From assembly GCF_002072955.1 (NCBI RefSeq), contig NZ_LPUF01000001.1, forward strand, positions 95,001 to 159,000: a DNA stretch of 64,000 nucleotides, in the 5' to 3' direction. The number at the start of each line of letters is the position of its first letter. The first letter of the stretch is position 1. The translations under genes and the position numbers were made by a program. This document shows, one piece after another, positions 1 to 9,248 of the stretch. Below the pieces are notes generated by a model. It did not search any database. It was not told the DNA's origin and saw only the letters and a list, made by a program, of their open reading frames with translations. This DNA comes from Methyloprofundus sedimenti. Lineage in GTDB: Bacteria; Pseudomonadota; Gammaproteobacteria; Methylococcales; Methylomonadaceae.

Positions 1-2
1 AC

Positions 3-3000
3 AATAAACCCGCTTTAGTCATCAGCCGCAACACTAAACCTGCCATCAAACTTGATACTGGACATTACCTGATTCAGGGCTCTTTTCTTTGGGATAACAT
101 CCCCGAAAATCTCGCTATACCCGAGCTAACGGGCATTATTTCCATCCGTCTTCTGAATAAAACCATTGATTATCCCAACATTAAAGACCAGCAACTTTGG
201 TTTAAGACAAGTAATTCAGGTAGTGCTCAACCTGAATACCAAACTGATCAATTAAATTTACAAGTTTTTAGAAAAATTGATGACAGTATTCCCTTACTGC
301 TAACAACCTACTTATCTCTGGAAGTTTCTGGCAAACAACGAGAAATAAAATTACCTTATGCTCTATTAAAAGGTTTTATTCCCATTAGTTTAAGCAGCGT
401 TTTACCAGCAAGACTTGAAGCTGATGGCAGCCTTTTAGTTCAAGTACGCCCTGGAAAATGGCATATTGAACTCCAGACCCAACACCCTACTGAACTTCAA
501 GACTTAAGTCTAAATATCAATGACCCTCATTGGCCAGCATCTGAAATATGGAGTTTTGCTTCCCAACCCTATCTACGACTTGTGGAAATTGAACAAGTAT
601 CGACTATAGATCCGAGCCAAAGCAATATTCCTGTGCAATGGAAAGCCCTTCCTGCCTTTCTTGTTAAACAGGGGGATACCATGCAATTTAAAGTTATAAG
701 GCGTGGCGATCCTCAACCTGAGCCGAATAATTTATCCATCTCACGCGAACTATGGTTAGACTTTGCCGGCACTGGCTATACGATACAGGACAGGATAAAT
801 GGCTCACTAACCCATGGCTGGCGGCTTGACAGCTTAACTGAAAACCAGCTTGGACAGGTACAAGTTAATGGACAGACACAGCTAATCACTTTTTCTGAAA
901 ATAAAGAAGCTGAAGGCATAGAACTTAGAAAAGGTCGGCTAGACCTTCGCGCTGATAGCCGAGTTGATAGTAGCATCAATCAACTCAGCGCTACGGGCTG
1001 GCAAGAAAAATTTAATAGTGCTAATGCTATCCTGCATCTCCCCCCAGGCTGGCATTTATTTGCCATCAGTGGTGTCGATAATGTGCCTAATAGCTGGATT
1101 ACTCGCTGGACTCTGTTAGATTTATTTTTAGTGCTTATCGCTGCTCTTGCTGTTAGCCGCCTGTGGAATAACTACTGGGGGCTATTTGCCTTGTTTGCAC
1201 TCGCTTTAATCTGGCATGAAGCCAATGCACCACGTTTTATCTGGCTTAATATTCTTGTTGCCATTTCCTTAATCAAAGTTCTTCCTCAGGGAAACTTATT
1301 ACGCGTCCTTAAGTTTTACCGCGCTGCTTGTTGGTTAGTACTACTTATTATATGTATTCCTTTTTTAGTCGAACAAGTTCGGACCGGCCTTTATCCACAA
1401 CTGGAAAAACCCTGGCAATCTTTAGATACTAAAGGTGCATATCAAGCATCAATGGTCACAACGGCCGATGGGTTGATGCGTGAAGAAGAACAAGCATTGG
1501 CAAGCTCTTCTGTACGTAAAACCAAAATGCTTAACGCCAATAGCCGCTATTATCAAACACCAGAGCAGACACTCAAGCAGATTGACCCTAACGCCAGTTT
1601 ACAAACAGGGCCTGGTTTACCGCAGTGGCAATGGACCAGAATTCCACTGTCATGGAATGGTAGCATCGACAGTCAACAACAAATCAGATATTGGTATATA
1701 GACCCTACAGCCAGCTTGTTACTAAATTTCTTACGCGTTGTTTTGATTATCATTTTAAGCCTGCTTATGTTCGGTATTATTAACCAGCGTTTTACCCTTC
1801 ATTTACCTAAATTTGTTTTCAAGCTAGGTTTGTTTATATTTTTTATTCTACCCATTACGCCTGTTTCTGCTGATTTCCCCAGCCCAGAATTATTAATGGA
1901 CTTAAAGCAACGACTATTAAAAGCGCCAGATTGCCTGCCAAGTTGCGCTCAACTGCAAGCTATGCAAATTGATATTACTGCAGATAGGCTAGCACTTACC
2001 CTGCAAGCGAATGCTCAACAGGCAGTTGCAATACCCTTGCCGGCACAGTTTAAGCAATGGTTACCCCATAGTGTTTTAGTTGACGGCTCTCCGGCGAAGG
2101 CTATTATTCGTGATGAACGGGGCTTTTTATGGCTGACTTTAACGCGCGGCATGCACACCCTGGTATTATCCGGAGCGGCCCCATTGCAATCCAGCTTCAC
2201 ACTTCCGTTACCACTAAAGCCTCATTATATTAGCCATACAAGTCAGCAGTGGGAAATTGAAGGACTGAAAAAAAATGGCACGGCTGAAGATCAATTACAC
2301 TTTACCCGAGTCAAAACTACAGAGCAGAATAAAGATGCTCTACCCTCTCTTGACCCCAGTGTATTACCCGCTTTTCTTAGCATTGAACGCACGCTGAATC
2401 TGGGGCTAGATTGGTATATCACTACCCGAGTAATTCGCGCCTCGAAGGAAGCTACAGCCGTTACATTAGAAGTACCGCTACTTAAAGGAGAATCGATCAG
2501 CACGAGTAATATTCGCAGTGAAAAGGGCGTTGCTCTGGTACAGATGACAGCAAACCAACAAAGCATAGAATGGCACTCTTTATTAGAAAAAAGTGCGCTC
2601 CTGACCTTAACAGCACCGGATACAAATAAATGGTCAGAAATATGGCAGGTTAATATCAGTCCTATCTGGCATATCAAATTCGGCGGCATTCCTGCCGTAC
2701 ATCATCAAGACCAGACAGGTAATTGGCTACCTGAATGGCGGCCCTGGCCCGGAGAGAGCATTACTTTAAGCATCACTCGCCCTGAAGCAGTTCAAGGACA
2801 GACGCTGACGATAGACAAAAGTACATTACAGATCAGCTCAGGAAAACGTAATCTAGAATCTAGCCTAGACCTCGACATACGCAGCTCTAAAGGTACACAG
2901 CATAATATTACCTTACCCGAAAATGCGCTATTACAGTCTGTCAGTATAAATGGCAAAACACAGCCAATCAGACAACAACAGCGAACTGTGACCTTGCCGG

Positions 3001-3728
3001 TTAACCCCGGGTCACAGCATTTTCAGCTTAACTGGCATGAGGCAAAACTACAGTCCAGTTTACTCACTACGCCGACCGTTAGCTTGGGTATTGCCAGTGT
3101 TAATACCCACTTAAAAGTGTTACTTGCAGAGGATCGCTGGGTACTGCTTACTTTTGGTCCTAAAATGGGCCCTGCAGTATTATTTTGGGGAGTACTTATC
3201 GTATTAGCTATTCTTGCCTATGCGCTAGGAAAATCCTGCTTAACGCCACTCAGGCACTGGCAATGGTTTTTGCTATTAATAGGGCTCAGTCAAATTCCAC
3301 TGATAATGGCTTTCGTGGTTGTTGCGTGGCTGATGGCTCTGGGCTTAAGACAAAAGCAAAGCGTTCAGGATGTAAACAGCTTTAATCTTATGCAAATTCT
3401 CTTGATTGCCTTAACCATAGGCTCTTTGGCTATATTATTTATCGCCGTAGAGCAGGGCTTACTGGGTTCACCTGATATGCAAATTGCCGGAAATCAATCG
3501 ACCGCATTTCAGCTTAACTGGTATCAAGACCGAAGTCTGGCAACGCTACCAACAGCCAGCGTTATATCTGTGCCATTAATGAGTTACCGCATTATGATGT
3601 TAATCTGGTCATTATGGCTGGCCATTTCTTTACTGAACTGGTTGAAATGGGGCTGGCAGTGTTTTTCTTATGAGGGTTTATGGAAAAAATCTGTGCCGAA
3701 AACCGGGCAAAACGAACCTCCCTTATAA
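3..3728 (+). CDS. Very large multi-pass membrane protein, 5' end outside the window
   Basis: The frame is open from the first bases, so a GTG at 582 is an internal codon and not the start; 1,241 residues are visible. The N-terminal part (about residues 1-365) is soluble-looking and beta-rich. It is followed by about four hydrophobic helices (residues 370-460) and two more near 570-625. A second large soluble domain (about 625-1055) follows, and then about four C-terminal helices (1055-1225). The alternation suggests two periplasmic domains anchored in the inner membrane. I do not recognise a catalytic motif and assign no function. Similar giant proteins can sit near MoxR/DUF58 genes, and such a pair lies 5.5 kb away, but on the opposite strand and not in the same operon. 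Confidence 0.75.
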   Translation, partial: NKPALVISRNTKPAIKLDTGHYLIQGSFLWDNIPENLAIPELTGIISIRLLNKTIDYPNIKDQQLWFKTSNSGSAQPEYQTDQLNLQVFRKIDDSIPLLLTTYLSLEVSGKQREIKLPYALLKGFIPISLSSVLPARLEADGSLLVQVRPGKWHIELQTQHPTELQDLSLNINDPHWPASEIWSFASQPYLRLVEIEQVSTIDPSQSNIPVQWKALPAFLVKQGDTMQFKVIRRGDPQPEPNNLSISRELWLDFAGTGYTIQDRINGSLTHGWRLDSLTENQLGQVQVNGQTQLITFSENKEAEGIELRKGRLDLRADSRVDSSINQLSATGWQEKFNSANAILHLPPGWHLFAISGVDNVPNSWITRWTLLDLFLVLIAALAVSRLWNNYWGLFALFALALIWHEANAPRFIWLNILVAISLIKVLPQGNLLRVLKFYRAACWLVLLIICIPFLVEQVRTGLYPQLEKPWQSLDTKGAYQASMVTTADGLMREEEQALASSSVRKTKMLNANSRYYQTPEQTLKQIDPNASLQTGPGLPQWQWTRIPLSWNGSIDSQQQIRYWYIDPTASLLLNFLRVVLIIILSLLMFGIINQRFTLHLPKFVFKLGLFIFFILPITPVSADFPSPELLMDLKQRLLKAPDCLPSCAQLQAMQIDITADRLALTLQANAQQAVAIPLPAQFKQWLPHSVLVDGSPAKAIIRDERGFLWLTLTRGMHTLVLSGAAPLQSSFTLPLPLKPHYISHTSQQWEIEGLKKNGTAEDQLHFTRVKTTEQNKDALPSLDPSVLPAFLSIERTLNLGLDWYITTRVIRASKEATAVTLEVPLLKGESISTSNIRSEKGVALVQMTANQQSIEWHSLLEKSALLTLTAPDTNKWSEIWQVNISPIWHIKFGGIPAVHHQDQTGNWLPEWRPWPGESITLSITRPEAVQGQTLTIDKSTLQISSGKRNLESSLDLDIRSSKGTQHNITLPENALLQSVSINGKTQPIRQQQRTVTLPVNPGSQHFQLNWHEAKLQSSLLTTPTVSLGIASVNTHLKVLLAEDRWVLLTFGPKMGPAVLFWGVLIVLAILAYALGKSCLTPLRHWQWFLLLIGLSQIPLIMAFVVVAWLMALGLRQKQSVQDVNSFNLMQILLIALTIGSLAILFIAVEQGLLGSPDMQIAGNQSTAFQLNWYQDRSLATLPTASVISVPLMSYRIMMLIWSLWLAISLLNWLKWGWQCFSYEGLWKKSVPKTGQNEPPL

Positions 3729-3758
3729 GCTTTTTTCAGACATCACTCTAAACTTATA

Positions 3759-3797
3759 AAAAAGACTGATGCAAGATCGCCTTGCATCGGTCTTTAA
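3759..3797 (-). terminator. Rho-independent terminator for the broken acyltransferase gene
   Basis: A 15-bp stem (3761-3775 with 3781-3795, one mismatch or wobble) closes a 5-nt loop. Read leftwards it is followed by a run of T, which fits termination of the minus-strand gene ending at 3808. It may also stop the rightward gene ending at 3728, although the T-run on that side is short. Confidence 0.75.
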
Positions 3798-4233
3798 ACG
3801 ATATTTCTTAAGCAGCCAGCTTTCCTTCTATATAGCGCTGCCTTTTCTTGTCAGTGATACTGTCGAGTTCAATCATCACCAAGCTGTCTATACAATTATT
3901 GAAATCCGGATCAATATTGAAGTCGATAAAATGACAGCCTTTATCAGTACATAATTCCACATATTGTTTATACAAGGTAGGGACTTTTACGCCTAGTTTC
4001 TTCAATTCACTGTTCAATATTTTAAAACTTGTTTTGTAATCACCGGTAAATTCAGTCCGGGCAAACTCCTTGGCAGCTGCAGAAACGGTAAACGGTTTTC
4101 TGGCTTTAGCTAATTGCAAATCAGAAGTAAATTGTTGCTGATAAAAACTTATCAACACATCTTTTGCTACATCTGGATAAGCATTACTGAGACTGACCGG
4201 ACCAAACAGATATTTTATTTCAGGGTTTTCCCT

Positions 4234-4239
4234 TAGATA
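4234..4239. repeat. Left target-site duplication (TAGATA)
   Basis: The hexamer TAGATA directly precedes the left inverted repeat and is repeated directly after the right one (5231-5236). Collapsing the two copies restores the host frame. Confidence 0.85.
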
Positions 4240-4257
4240 ACCTGAGTTCGGGATAAG
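4240..4257. repeat. Left terminal inverted repeat of the IS982 element
   Basis: It is a perfect complement of 5213-5230. Confidence 0.9.
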
Positions 4258-4264
4258 AAAAGGT

Positions 4265-4329
4265 GGGCAGTCTTTTGAAAATCTGAAAAAATAGAAACAA
4301 CCAAGAATTTATTTTTTCTAAGACTGCCC
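4265..4329 (+). promoter_or_regulatory. Long-range hairpin ahead of the transposase start
   Basis: GGGCAGTCTT (4265-4274) is perfectly complementary to AAGACTGCCC (4320-4329), and the latter ends one base before the transposase ATG. In RNA this would place a 10-bp stem directly at the translation start. Hairpins here in insertion sequences can shield the start codon from read-through transcripts. That role is inferred. Confidence 0.45.
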
Positions 4330-4330
4330 A

Positions 4331-5209
4331 ATGCTAAGTTTAACCCGATTATTTTGTGATGTAGATGATTTTTGTAAAACCTTTTTACCCCACTGGGAGA
4401 AAACCCAAATAGAAAACGGTGAAAAGAAAAGACGGAAAAAGCGTTGCATTAGCCCCAGTGAAATAATTACTTTGATTGTTTACTATCATCAGTCAGGGTA
4501 TGACACATTTAAATGGTTTTATTTACGCTACTTGCCCAAAAACTTATCTAAAGCTTTCCCAAAGGTGCCGAGTTATAACCGTTTCATTGAATTATTGCCC
4601 GATATTATCGGTCCTTTAACGGCTTTTATGCAAACACGTTGTGGCCGAAGTGAAGGTATTGCATTTGTTGATTCAACACCCCTTTGCGTTTGTAAAAATA
4701 TTCGTATTCCGCGCCATAAAACTTTCAAAGATGTGGCCCAACGAGGCAAGTCTTCTACGGGCTGGTTCTATGGGTTTAAATTACACATTATTGTGGATGA
4801 TCGAGGGGAAATACTTTCTTTTTCAATCACGAAAGGGAATGTTGATGACCGTAAACCCGTACCAAAATTGGCTAAAAATCTGATTGGAAAGCTTTTTGGC
4901 GATAGAGGATATATTTCTAAAAAACTCACTGAACTTTTAGCAACCGATGATGTTGAGTTAATCACAACTCTCAAGAAAAATATGAAACCACGAGTCATAG
5001 CTGCTTTTGATGCACTTTTATTGAGAAAGCGTAGCATTATTGAAACTATCAATGATCAACTTAAAAATATTTTTCAGCTTGAGCACTCTAGACATCGTTC
5101 GCTTACGAATTATATGATCAATATTGTTGCTTGTTTAGTTGCTTATTCTTACCAGGAAAAAAAGCCTGCACTCAACTTACGTAGAGAAGATTTATTACCT
5201 TTGTTATGA
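4331..5209 (+). CDS. IS982-family transposase
   Basis: This 292-residue DDE transposase has the N-terminal FCDVDDFC signature of the family. The first catalytic Asp is in FVDSTPL, followed by a GWFYGFKLH block; the second Asp is in FGDRGY and the Glu in IIETINDQLKN. The gene fills the element and has no frameshift or stop. It acts on the 18-bp ends at 4240 and 5230. It inserted on the plus strand into a minus-strand host gene. Confidence 0.92.
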   Translation: MLSLTRLFCDVDDFCKTFLPHWEKTQIENGEKKRRKKRCISPSEIITLIVYYHQSGYDTFKWFYLRYLPKNLSKAFPKVPSYNRFIELLPDIIGPLTAFMQTRCGRSEGIAFVDSTPLCVCKNIRIPRHKTFKDVAQRGKSSTGWFYGFKLHIIVDDRGEILSFSITKGNVDDRKPVPKLAKNLIGKLFGDRGYISKKLTELLATDDVELITTLKKNMKPRVIAAFDALLLRKRSIIETINDQLKNIFQLEHSRHRSLTNYMINIVACLVAYSYQEKKPALNLRREDLLPLL

Positions 5210-5212
5210 CGT

Positions 5213-5230
5213 CTTATCCCGAACTCAGGT
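5213..5230. repeat. Right terminal inverted repeat of the IS982 element
   Basis: It is a perfect complement of 4240-4257 and is followed by the second TAGATA copy at 5231-5236. Confidence 0.9.
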
Positions 5231-6590
5231 TAGATAAGCACCGATTCCATACCATAAATAATCCAGACTTCGCTGCCCCCAGTAACGAGGCTGGACAAAG
5301 CTCCGACCAAGCTCAATACTATGTGGCAAATAGCTCTGAAATTCGGCAGTTAAAGCAAACAAGGTATTGGTATAAAAACCTTCTACACCCATTGTTTGCA
5401 TGATCCTGTTACCATCTCCTATACGATAAGAGCCGACAATTTCCAGGTCATGTTCATCCCAGAGCACCAGATGCGAATAATATACATCATATTTATCGAT
5501 GTCCTGGTTTTCTCCTGTACCTTCTTCTACTGTACGAAAAGTCAATTCTCGAAGGCGTGCAATCTCAAGCATCACCGGACAATCACCATGATATTGATAC
5601 AGGAATATCTTTTTACCATCTTTGGTTTCACCCAATAAACGAGATTGGTAAAGTGCTTTTTTTACTGCTTTACTATCCACAGGGTGAGCAACTGTTTCTA
5701 TCGTTGCAAACAGTGGTTTCTTATGCTTTTTACCAAGGTTCAGCACATGCCTGCGAAAACGCTGGCAAAGTTGCTTATTATTTTCCTTTGACTCTGAAAA
5801 AGCCTGGTAGGGAATAGGGGAGCCTACTTTAAATTTAAGCTCTTTGTTCTTTTTATTGAACATCTCTTGTACCAGCAACATCGTTCCCATAGGCTTATAC
5901 AAAGCAGAAGCTGCATAAAATAATGCCGAGTTAGAGGCTTTAATATGTATAGGGAGTACAGGTGCTTTTGCTTTCTTGGCTAATTTCAGAAAACCGCCCT
6001 GCCATTTACCGTCATGTATCCCTTTTGGTGTAATGCGCGATACTTCACCTGCAGGAAATAAAATAACCGCCTCGTCATTTTCCAAAGCCTCTAGCATCGC
6101 TTTATAAGCCTGTTTGTTGGATTTTCCGGATAATACATCGACTGTTAAAAAAACTGATTTTAAAGGCTCCACATAAGAGAGTATCTGATTAGCAACAATT
6201 CGCACATCAGGGCGCACTGCCCGAATCAGCTTTACTAATGCTAGCCCGTCCAGAGTACCAATAGGATGGTTAGCGACAATAACCAGGCGTCCTTCAGAGG
6301 GGATATTATTATAAGAGTCGGGGCTAACCTGATAACTAAATTTGAAATACTTAAAAAATTTATCTAAAAAAGCAAAACCACGCAAATGCTGATTCCGTTC
6401 AATCACTTCATTAAAGTCATCTTCATGCAATAGTGTTTTTAATAGCTTGCGTATTAACTTGTTATTTTTGCCAAGCTTGAGTTCGGGATATGTTTCGCGC
6501 AATACTTTTTCAGCATCAATCATCATAATGTCCTTTTACCGTTAATCTAAACAGTGTAATGAACAAATATGTCAGTAATGTGAAGTTGCC

Positions 6591-7337
6591 TTAATGCTGA
6601 TTAAACCATAGGCTTATTTCAGCGATAAACCATTCTGGTGCATCTAAGGGAAGATCATGCCCGGCAGAATTATGTTGTTTATATTCCTTATGCCAGCTTT
6701 GCTGTAATTTTAAGCTGCAACGATAGTCCACCAAACGATCAGCTGAGCTGCTAATAATTAACACTGGCTGCACAGGTACCGAGCTGATTGAAAATGTTGC
6801 CGAAGCAAGTAACTGATTTTTTGCACTCCTTGTTGAAACAGGATTTTCTTGCTGCCACTGTTGCCATTCACTGATTAATGCAACATCATCTGCATGCTTA
6901 TTAGAAGTCAGTGCCAAAATCAGCTGCTCCCGATCGCGCCTAGCTGTGAACAATAACTTGATAATCCCGGGATAATTCTGCCAGCGCAGGCGCTGATAAA
7001 AAGGAGAAAAATTACGTAGACTGGTATTAATTAATACAGTCGAATTGACCTCGGCAGAATAGCGACTCATCCAGTCTATGGCTATCATGCCGCCCATAGA
7101 AAGGGCTATCAACTGCAATGGATAATCCTTAGGCACTTGTTCACGCAGAGCATCGGTCATACCCTCTATAGTCTCGGGGCTAGTCAGGTGATTCAGTTTT
7201 CCATTCCCTGGGATGTCAGGGGTTAAAATAAGAGCATTGGGATACAGTTTTTGTAACAGTTCAGGGATTTTACCCCAATGCCTTGCTTCACGTAATAAAC
7301 CGCGAATCAGTACAAAACAAAGTTTAGAATCAGTCAT
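6591..7337 (-). CDS. Alpha/beta-hydrolase fold protein
   Basis: The 248-residue protein has an alpha/beta-hydrolase layout: an early oxyanion-side loop near VLIRGLL, the nucleophile elbow ALSMGG (about residue 80), an acid loop SSSADRLVD near residue 200 and the catalytic His in SAGHDLPLD near 227. The elbow begins with Ala instead of the usual Gly of GxSxG, a tolerated variant. No signal peptide is seen, so it is cytoplasmic. It overlaps the end of the upstream carboxypeptidase gene by 8 bp, so the two are probably co-transcribed. The substrate is unknown; small ester or amide hydrolysis is a family-level guess. Confidence 0.8.
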   Translation of the reverse strand: MTDSKLCFVLIRGLLREARHWGKIPELLQKLYPNALILTPDIPGNGKLNHLTSPETIEGMTDALREQVPKDYPLQLIALSMGGMIAIDWMSRYSAEVNSTVLINTSLRNFSPFYQRLRWQNYPGIIKLLFTARRDREQLILALTSNKHADDVALISEWQQWQQENPVSTRSAKNQLLASATFSISSVPVQPVLIISSSADRLVDYRCSLKLQQSWHKEYKQHNSAGHDLPLDAPEWFIAEISLWFNQH

Positions 7338-8358
7338 GATACCAAAGAGCCAAAGCTTCCTTTTCCATCAGCGGGGTGTGACTTGCAATTAACCATTTTT
7401 TATAAGACAAAGTGGCATGCATTAAATACTCCATTAACACCAGATGCCCTCTCAGTACCCTATTAACACGGTGCTGTTTGACTGGATGAAAAAGCCCCAT
7501 AGATTTGCGTAATTGCAGCGGATTCTTGCGCACCCAGCGCCATGAGCCCATTTCCAGAGTCAGCGGTAAAAAAATATTATTATATGCCAGGGACTGCTGG
7601 TACAAATGATCCCATAAATCCCCGTGTGTCAGGTAATGCTGGGACTGCGGTTCAAAACGGTAATTCTGATAGGGATAGGTTTGCATAAACAACTTACGCA
7701 AAAAATACACCTCCCCTAGGTGCTTAATCGGCTCTATACGACTTTTAGCATAGGGAAACCAGATTTGGTTGTGATAACCAAAACCTGAGTGACAATCCAG
7801 TACTACACTAAACGGTGCGGGTAAAACATGCTGTCGAATAAAATCCTCCAGTACTTGCGCCTCCTGCTGCATGGGTTCATCTGGTAGCCCACGATACCAG
7901 GGTAAGGTAGCTGAAATGCGATGGCCACCTGCCAGCCAGACAGTTTTTTCATAACTATCAACGGGGGCATTGCGCATTAAATCAATACCATTACCATTTG
8001 AGCGAGTATGTTTTATCATACCAACCGGGTTAATAAGGGGCAGAAAATTTATGCGTATGCGCTGCAACATGTCGATAAAGCTAAGATCCCAGTGCAAGCG
8101 TTCCAGCAGCGTTTCAAGAAAAGCCAAAACAACCTGGGTACCAATCCGTTCCAGACCGTGAATACCTCCCACAAAAGTAATACTCGGTATATCAGCAGCC
8201 TGATTACCCAGGCTTAAAGCATAAATTGGCAGCGACTCATTTACATAGGAAACATGGCAGAGAGTTTTGCAGGATAAGAACTCTTTATGATCTCTCTTAA
8301 TAATAGCTTCAATTTGCTGCAATTCAGAAAGTTTATTAGAAAAAGGGGAGCAGGACAT
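7330..8358 (-). CDS. M14-type zinc carboxypeptidase (DUF2817-like)
   Basis: The protein has 342 residues. Zinc ligands are visible as the HxxE of GGIHGLERIG (near residue 65) and the distal His of VLDCHSGFG (near residue 190). A candidate general-base Glu lies in LTLEMGSW (near residue 270). A substrate-side Arg-rich stretch (NGNGIDLMRN) lies between. There is no signal peptide, so it is an intracellular member. It is the first gene of a pair with the alpha/beta hydrolase. It probably trims a peptide or an amide-linked metabolite; the exact substrate cannot be read. Confidence 0.8.
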   Translation of the reverse strand: MSCSPFSNKLSELQQIEAIIKRDHKEFLSCKTLCHVSYVNESLPIYALSLGNQAADIPSITFVGGIHGLERIGTQVVLAFLETLLERLHWDLSFIDMLQRIRINFLPLINPVGMIKHTRSNGNGIDLMRNAPVDSYEKTVWLAGGHRISATLPWYRGLPDEPMQQEAQVLEDFIRQHVLPAPFSVVLDCHSGFGYHNQIWFPYAKSRIEPIKHLGEVYFLRKLFMQTYPYQNYRFEPQSQHYLTHGDLWDHLYQQSLAYNNIFLPLTLEMGSWRWVRKNPLQLRKSMGLFHPVKQHRVNRVLRGHLVLMEYLMHATLSYKKWLIASHTPLMEKEALALWYHD

Positions 8359-8669
8359 TTAGGCAGATTTTCAATAAGAGGTATACGACTATTGTAACCA
8401 CTAACCGAGGTGCTTAGGTTACAGTTGCGTGGCAATCAATTTTTTTGCCTCAATATCCCTGACCCGCCTTCTGTTTTCCACATGCAGTCATTCAAACACC
8501 GTGGACGCCATAGTACTTATACCTGTTTTCAAGCTCGCTTTAATATCTGGATAAAACTTAGATGAGTACAGCGTAGGCGCTTAGCGTAGTATCAATATAG
8601 TGGAATGGATTGCTCAACAAAAGCGACATTGTTTCATTTATGGAAACAAACTAACAATAATATCGCATA

Positions 8670-8697
8670 TTGTTTATCTTTAGATCTACTGTATAGT
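8670..8697 (+). promoter_or_regulatory. Sigma-70-like promoter for the 51-residue membrane protein
   Basis: TTGTTT (8670-8675) and TATAGT (8692-8697) are separated by 16 bp and lie 40 bp upstream of the ATG at 8738. The rest of the gap between 8359 and 8737 holds no other recognisable feature. Confidence 0.5.
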
Positions 8698-8737
8698 AAA
8701 CCCACGTTACATTAATTCTTCTTATTGACAGTGCAAG

Positions 8738-8893
8738 ATGATGACAGAATATCAAAAAAATATTTTAGTAGGCGCTTTGTTCATTGCAGGTATTTTAAGC
8801 ATTATTTCAGGTGCCTTTATTATCACGTTAATGCTTGCGGCAGGAATCATATTTTTCAGTACTGCTCGTCGCACTACCCCATTAGAAAATTAA
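8738..8893 (+). CDS. Small single-span membrane protein, 51 residues
   Basis: The frame starts ATG-ATG and encodes a short polar head (MMTEYQKN). A hydrophobic stretch of about 35 residues follows (starting ILVGALFIAGILSIISGAF), and then a basic tail (TARRTTPLEN). It is preceded by a plausible promoter and followed after 50 bp by a strong intrinsic terminator, which supports it as a real monocistronic gene. The Shine-Dalgarno sequence is weak. It resembles no family I know; a membrane-associated modulator is one possibility. An out-of-frame 60-residue reading over the same bases looks non-coding. Confidence 0.65.
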   Translation: MMTEYQKNILVGALFIAGILSIISGAFIITLMLAAGIIFFSTARRTTPLEN

Positions 8894-8941
8894 TTTACTC
8901 CATATAGACTAGTACCTCCTTGTGATATGTTTATCCTTTAT

Positions 8942-8977
8942 AATGCCTGATGCAGAAATGCATCTGGCATTTTTTTT
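8942..8977 (+). terminator. Intrinsic terminator after the small membrane protein
   Basis: A 13-bp stem (8942-8954 with 8959-8971) with one mispair closes a GAAA tetraloop and is followed by a run of T. GAAA loops are very stable. Confidence 0.88.
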
Positions 8978-9038
8978 GCCCTGCGATCAGTCATTACATA
9001 CAACTTTCATTAGTATATGAATTCATATACCGCTATAT

Positions 9039-9197
9039 TTAGTTGCCTAAACTATCCCAGCAATCAATGCTACCAAACGATTTTGTCCGTCCTTTGATAA
9101 TTTCACCGCTTTTTACCTTCCAGGTTTTATTAGCAAAAGAGCCGGTAACTTCAGTCACGACATTTCCAGGGAATCTATGGACTTGCTTTTGCGCGAT
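9039..9197 (-). pseudogene. Possible remnant of a short ORF of unknown family
   Basis: A minus-strand frame without a clear start reads ...VVTEVTGSFANKTWKVKSG and then ends with GSIDCWDSLGN and a stop. A second frame begins with ATG (MFWFRSRKSKSIDSL) and runs into it out of frame, as if a frameshift had split one gene. Composition looks protein-like, but I do not recognise a family. It lies downstream of the DUF58 gene on the same strand. Evidence is weak. Confidence 0.25.
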
Positions 9198-9248
9198 CTA
9201 AACCAAAACATAAAAATCAGGCACGGGCAAAGCCCACGGCCTGCTGAC

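Larger units (their letters stand above)
4240..5230 (+). mobile_element. IS982-family insertion sequence, 991 bp
   Basis: The element carries one transposase gene. It is bounded by 18-bp perfect terminal inverted repeats (ACCTGAGTTCGGGATAAG at 4240-4257 and its complement at 5213-5230) and flanked by TAGATA duplications. Its length of about 1 kb, single intact ORF and ends starting with ACC fit the IS982 family. Everything needed for mobility looks intact, and the perfect repeats suggest a recent insertion. Confidence 0.9.
3808..6526 (-). pseudogene. OlsF-like bifunctional acyltransferase (PlsC + GNAT), split by an IS982 element
   Basis: The 5' piece (6526 down to the element at 5230) encodes a PlsC-type domain with the acyltransferase motif NHPIGTLDG and an FPAGE motif. 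It then enters a GNAT-like N-acyltransferase domain and runs to SLDYLWYGIGAYL. The reading resumes left of the element, from 4239, as RENPEIKYLFGPVSLSNAYP and continues to the stop at 3808. Removing 4240-5230 plus one 6-bp target copy restores one continuous frame (GAYL-RENP) of about 570 residues. PlsC plus GNAT in this order is the arrangement of OlsF-type ornithine lipid synthases and related hemolysin-like acyltransferases. As it stands, the first piece ends at a stop inside the element, so the GNAT domain lacks its last part. The role in ornithine-lipid or another acyl-amino acid lipid synthesis is inferred. Confidence 0.85.

Noticed and set aside
8725-8907. 60-codon ORF starting at 8725
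   Set aside because: It is out of frame with the 51-residue membrane protein, which has the better composition, promoter and terminator.
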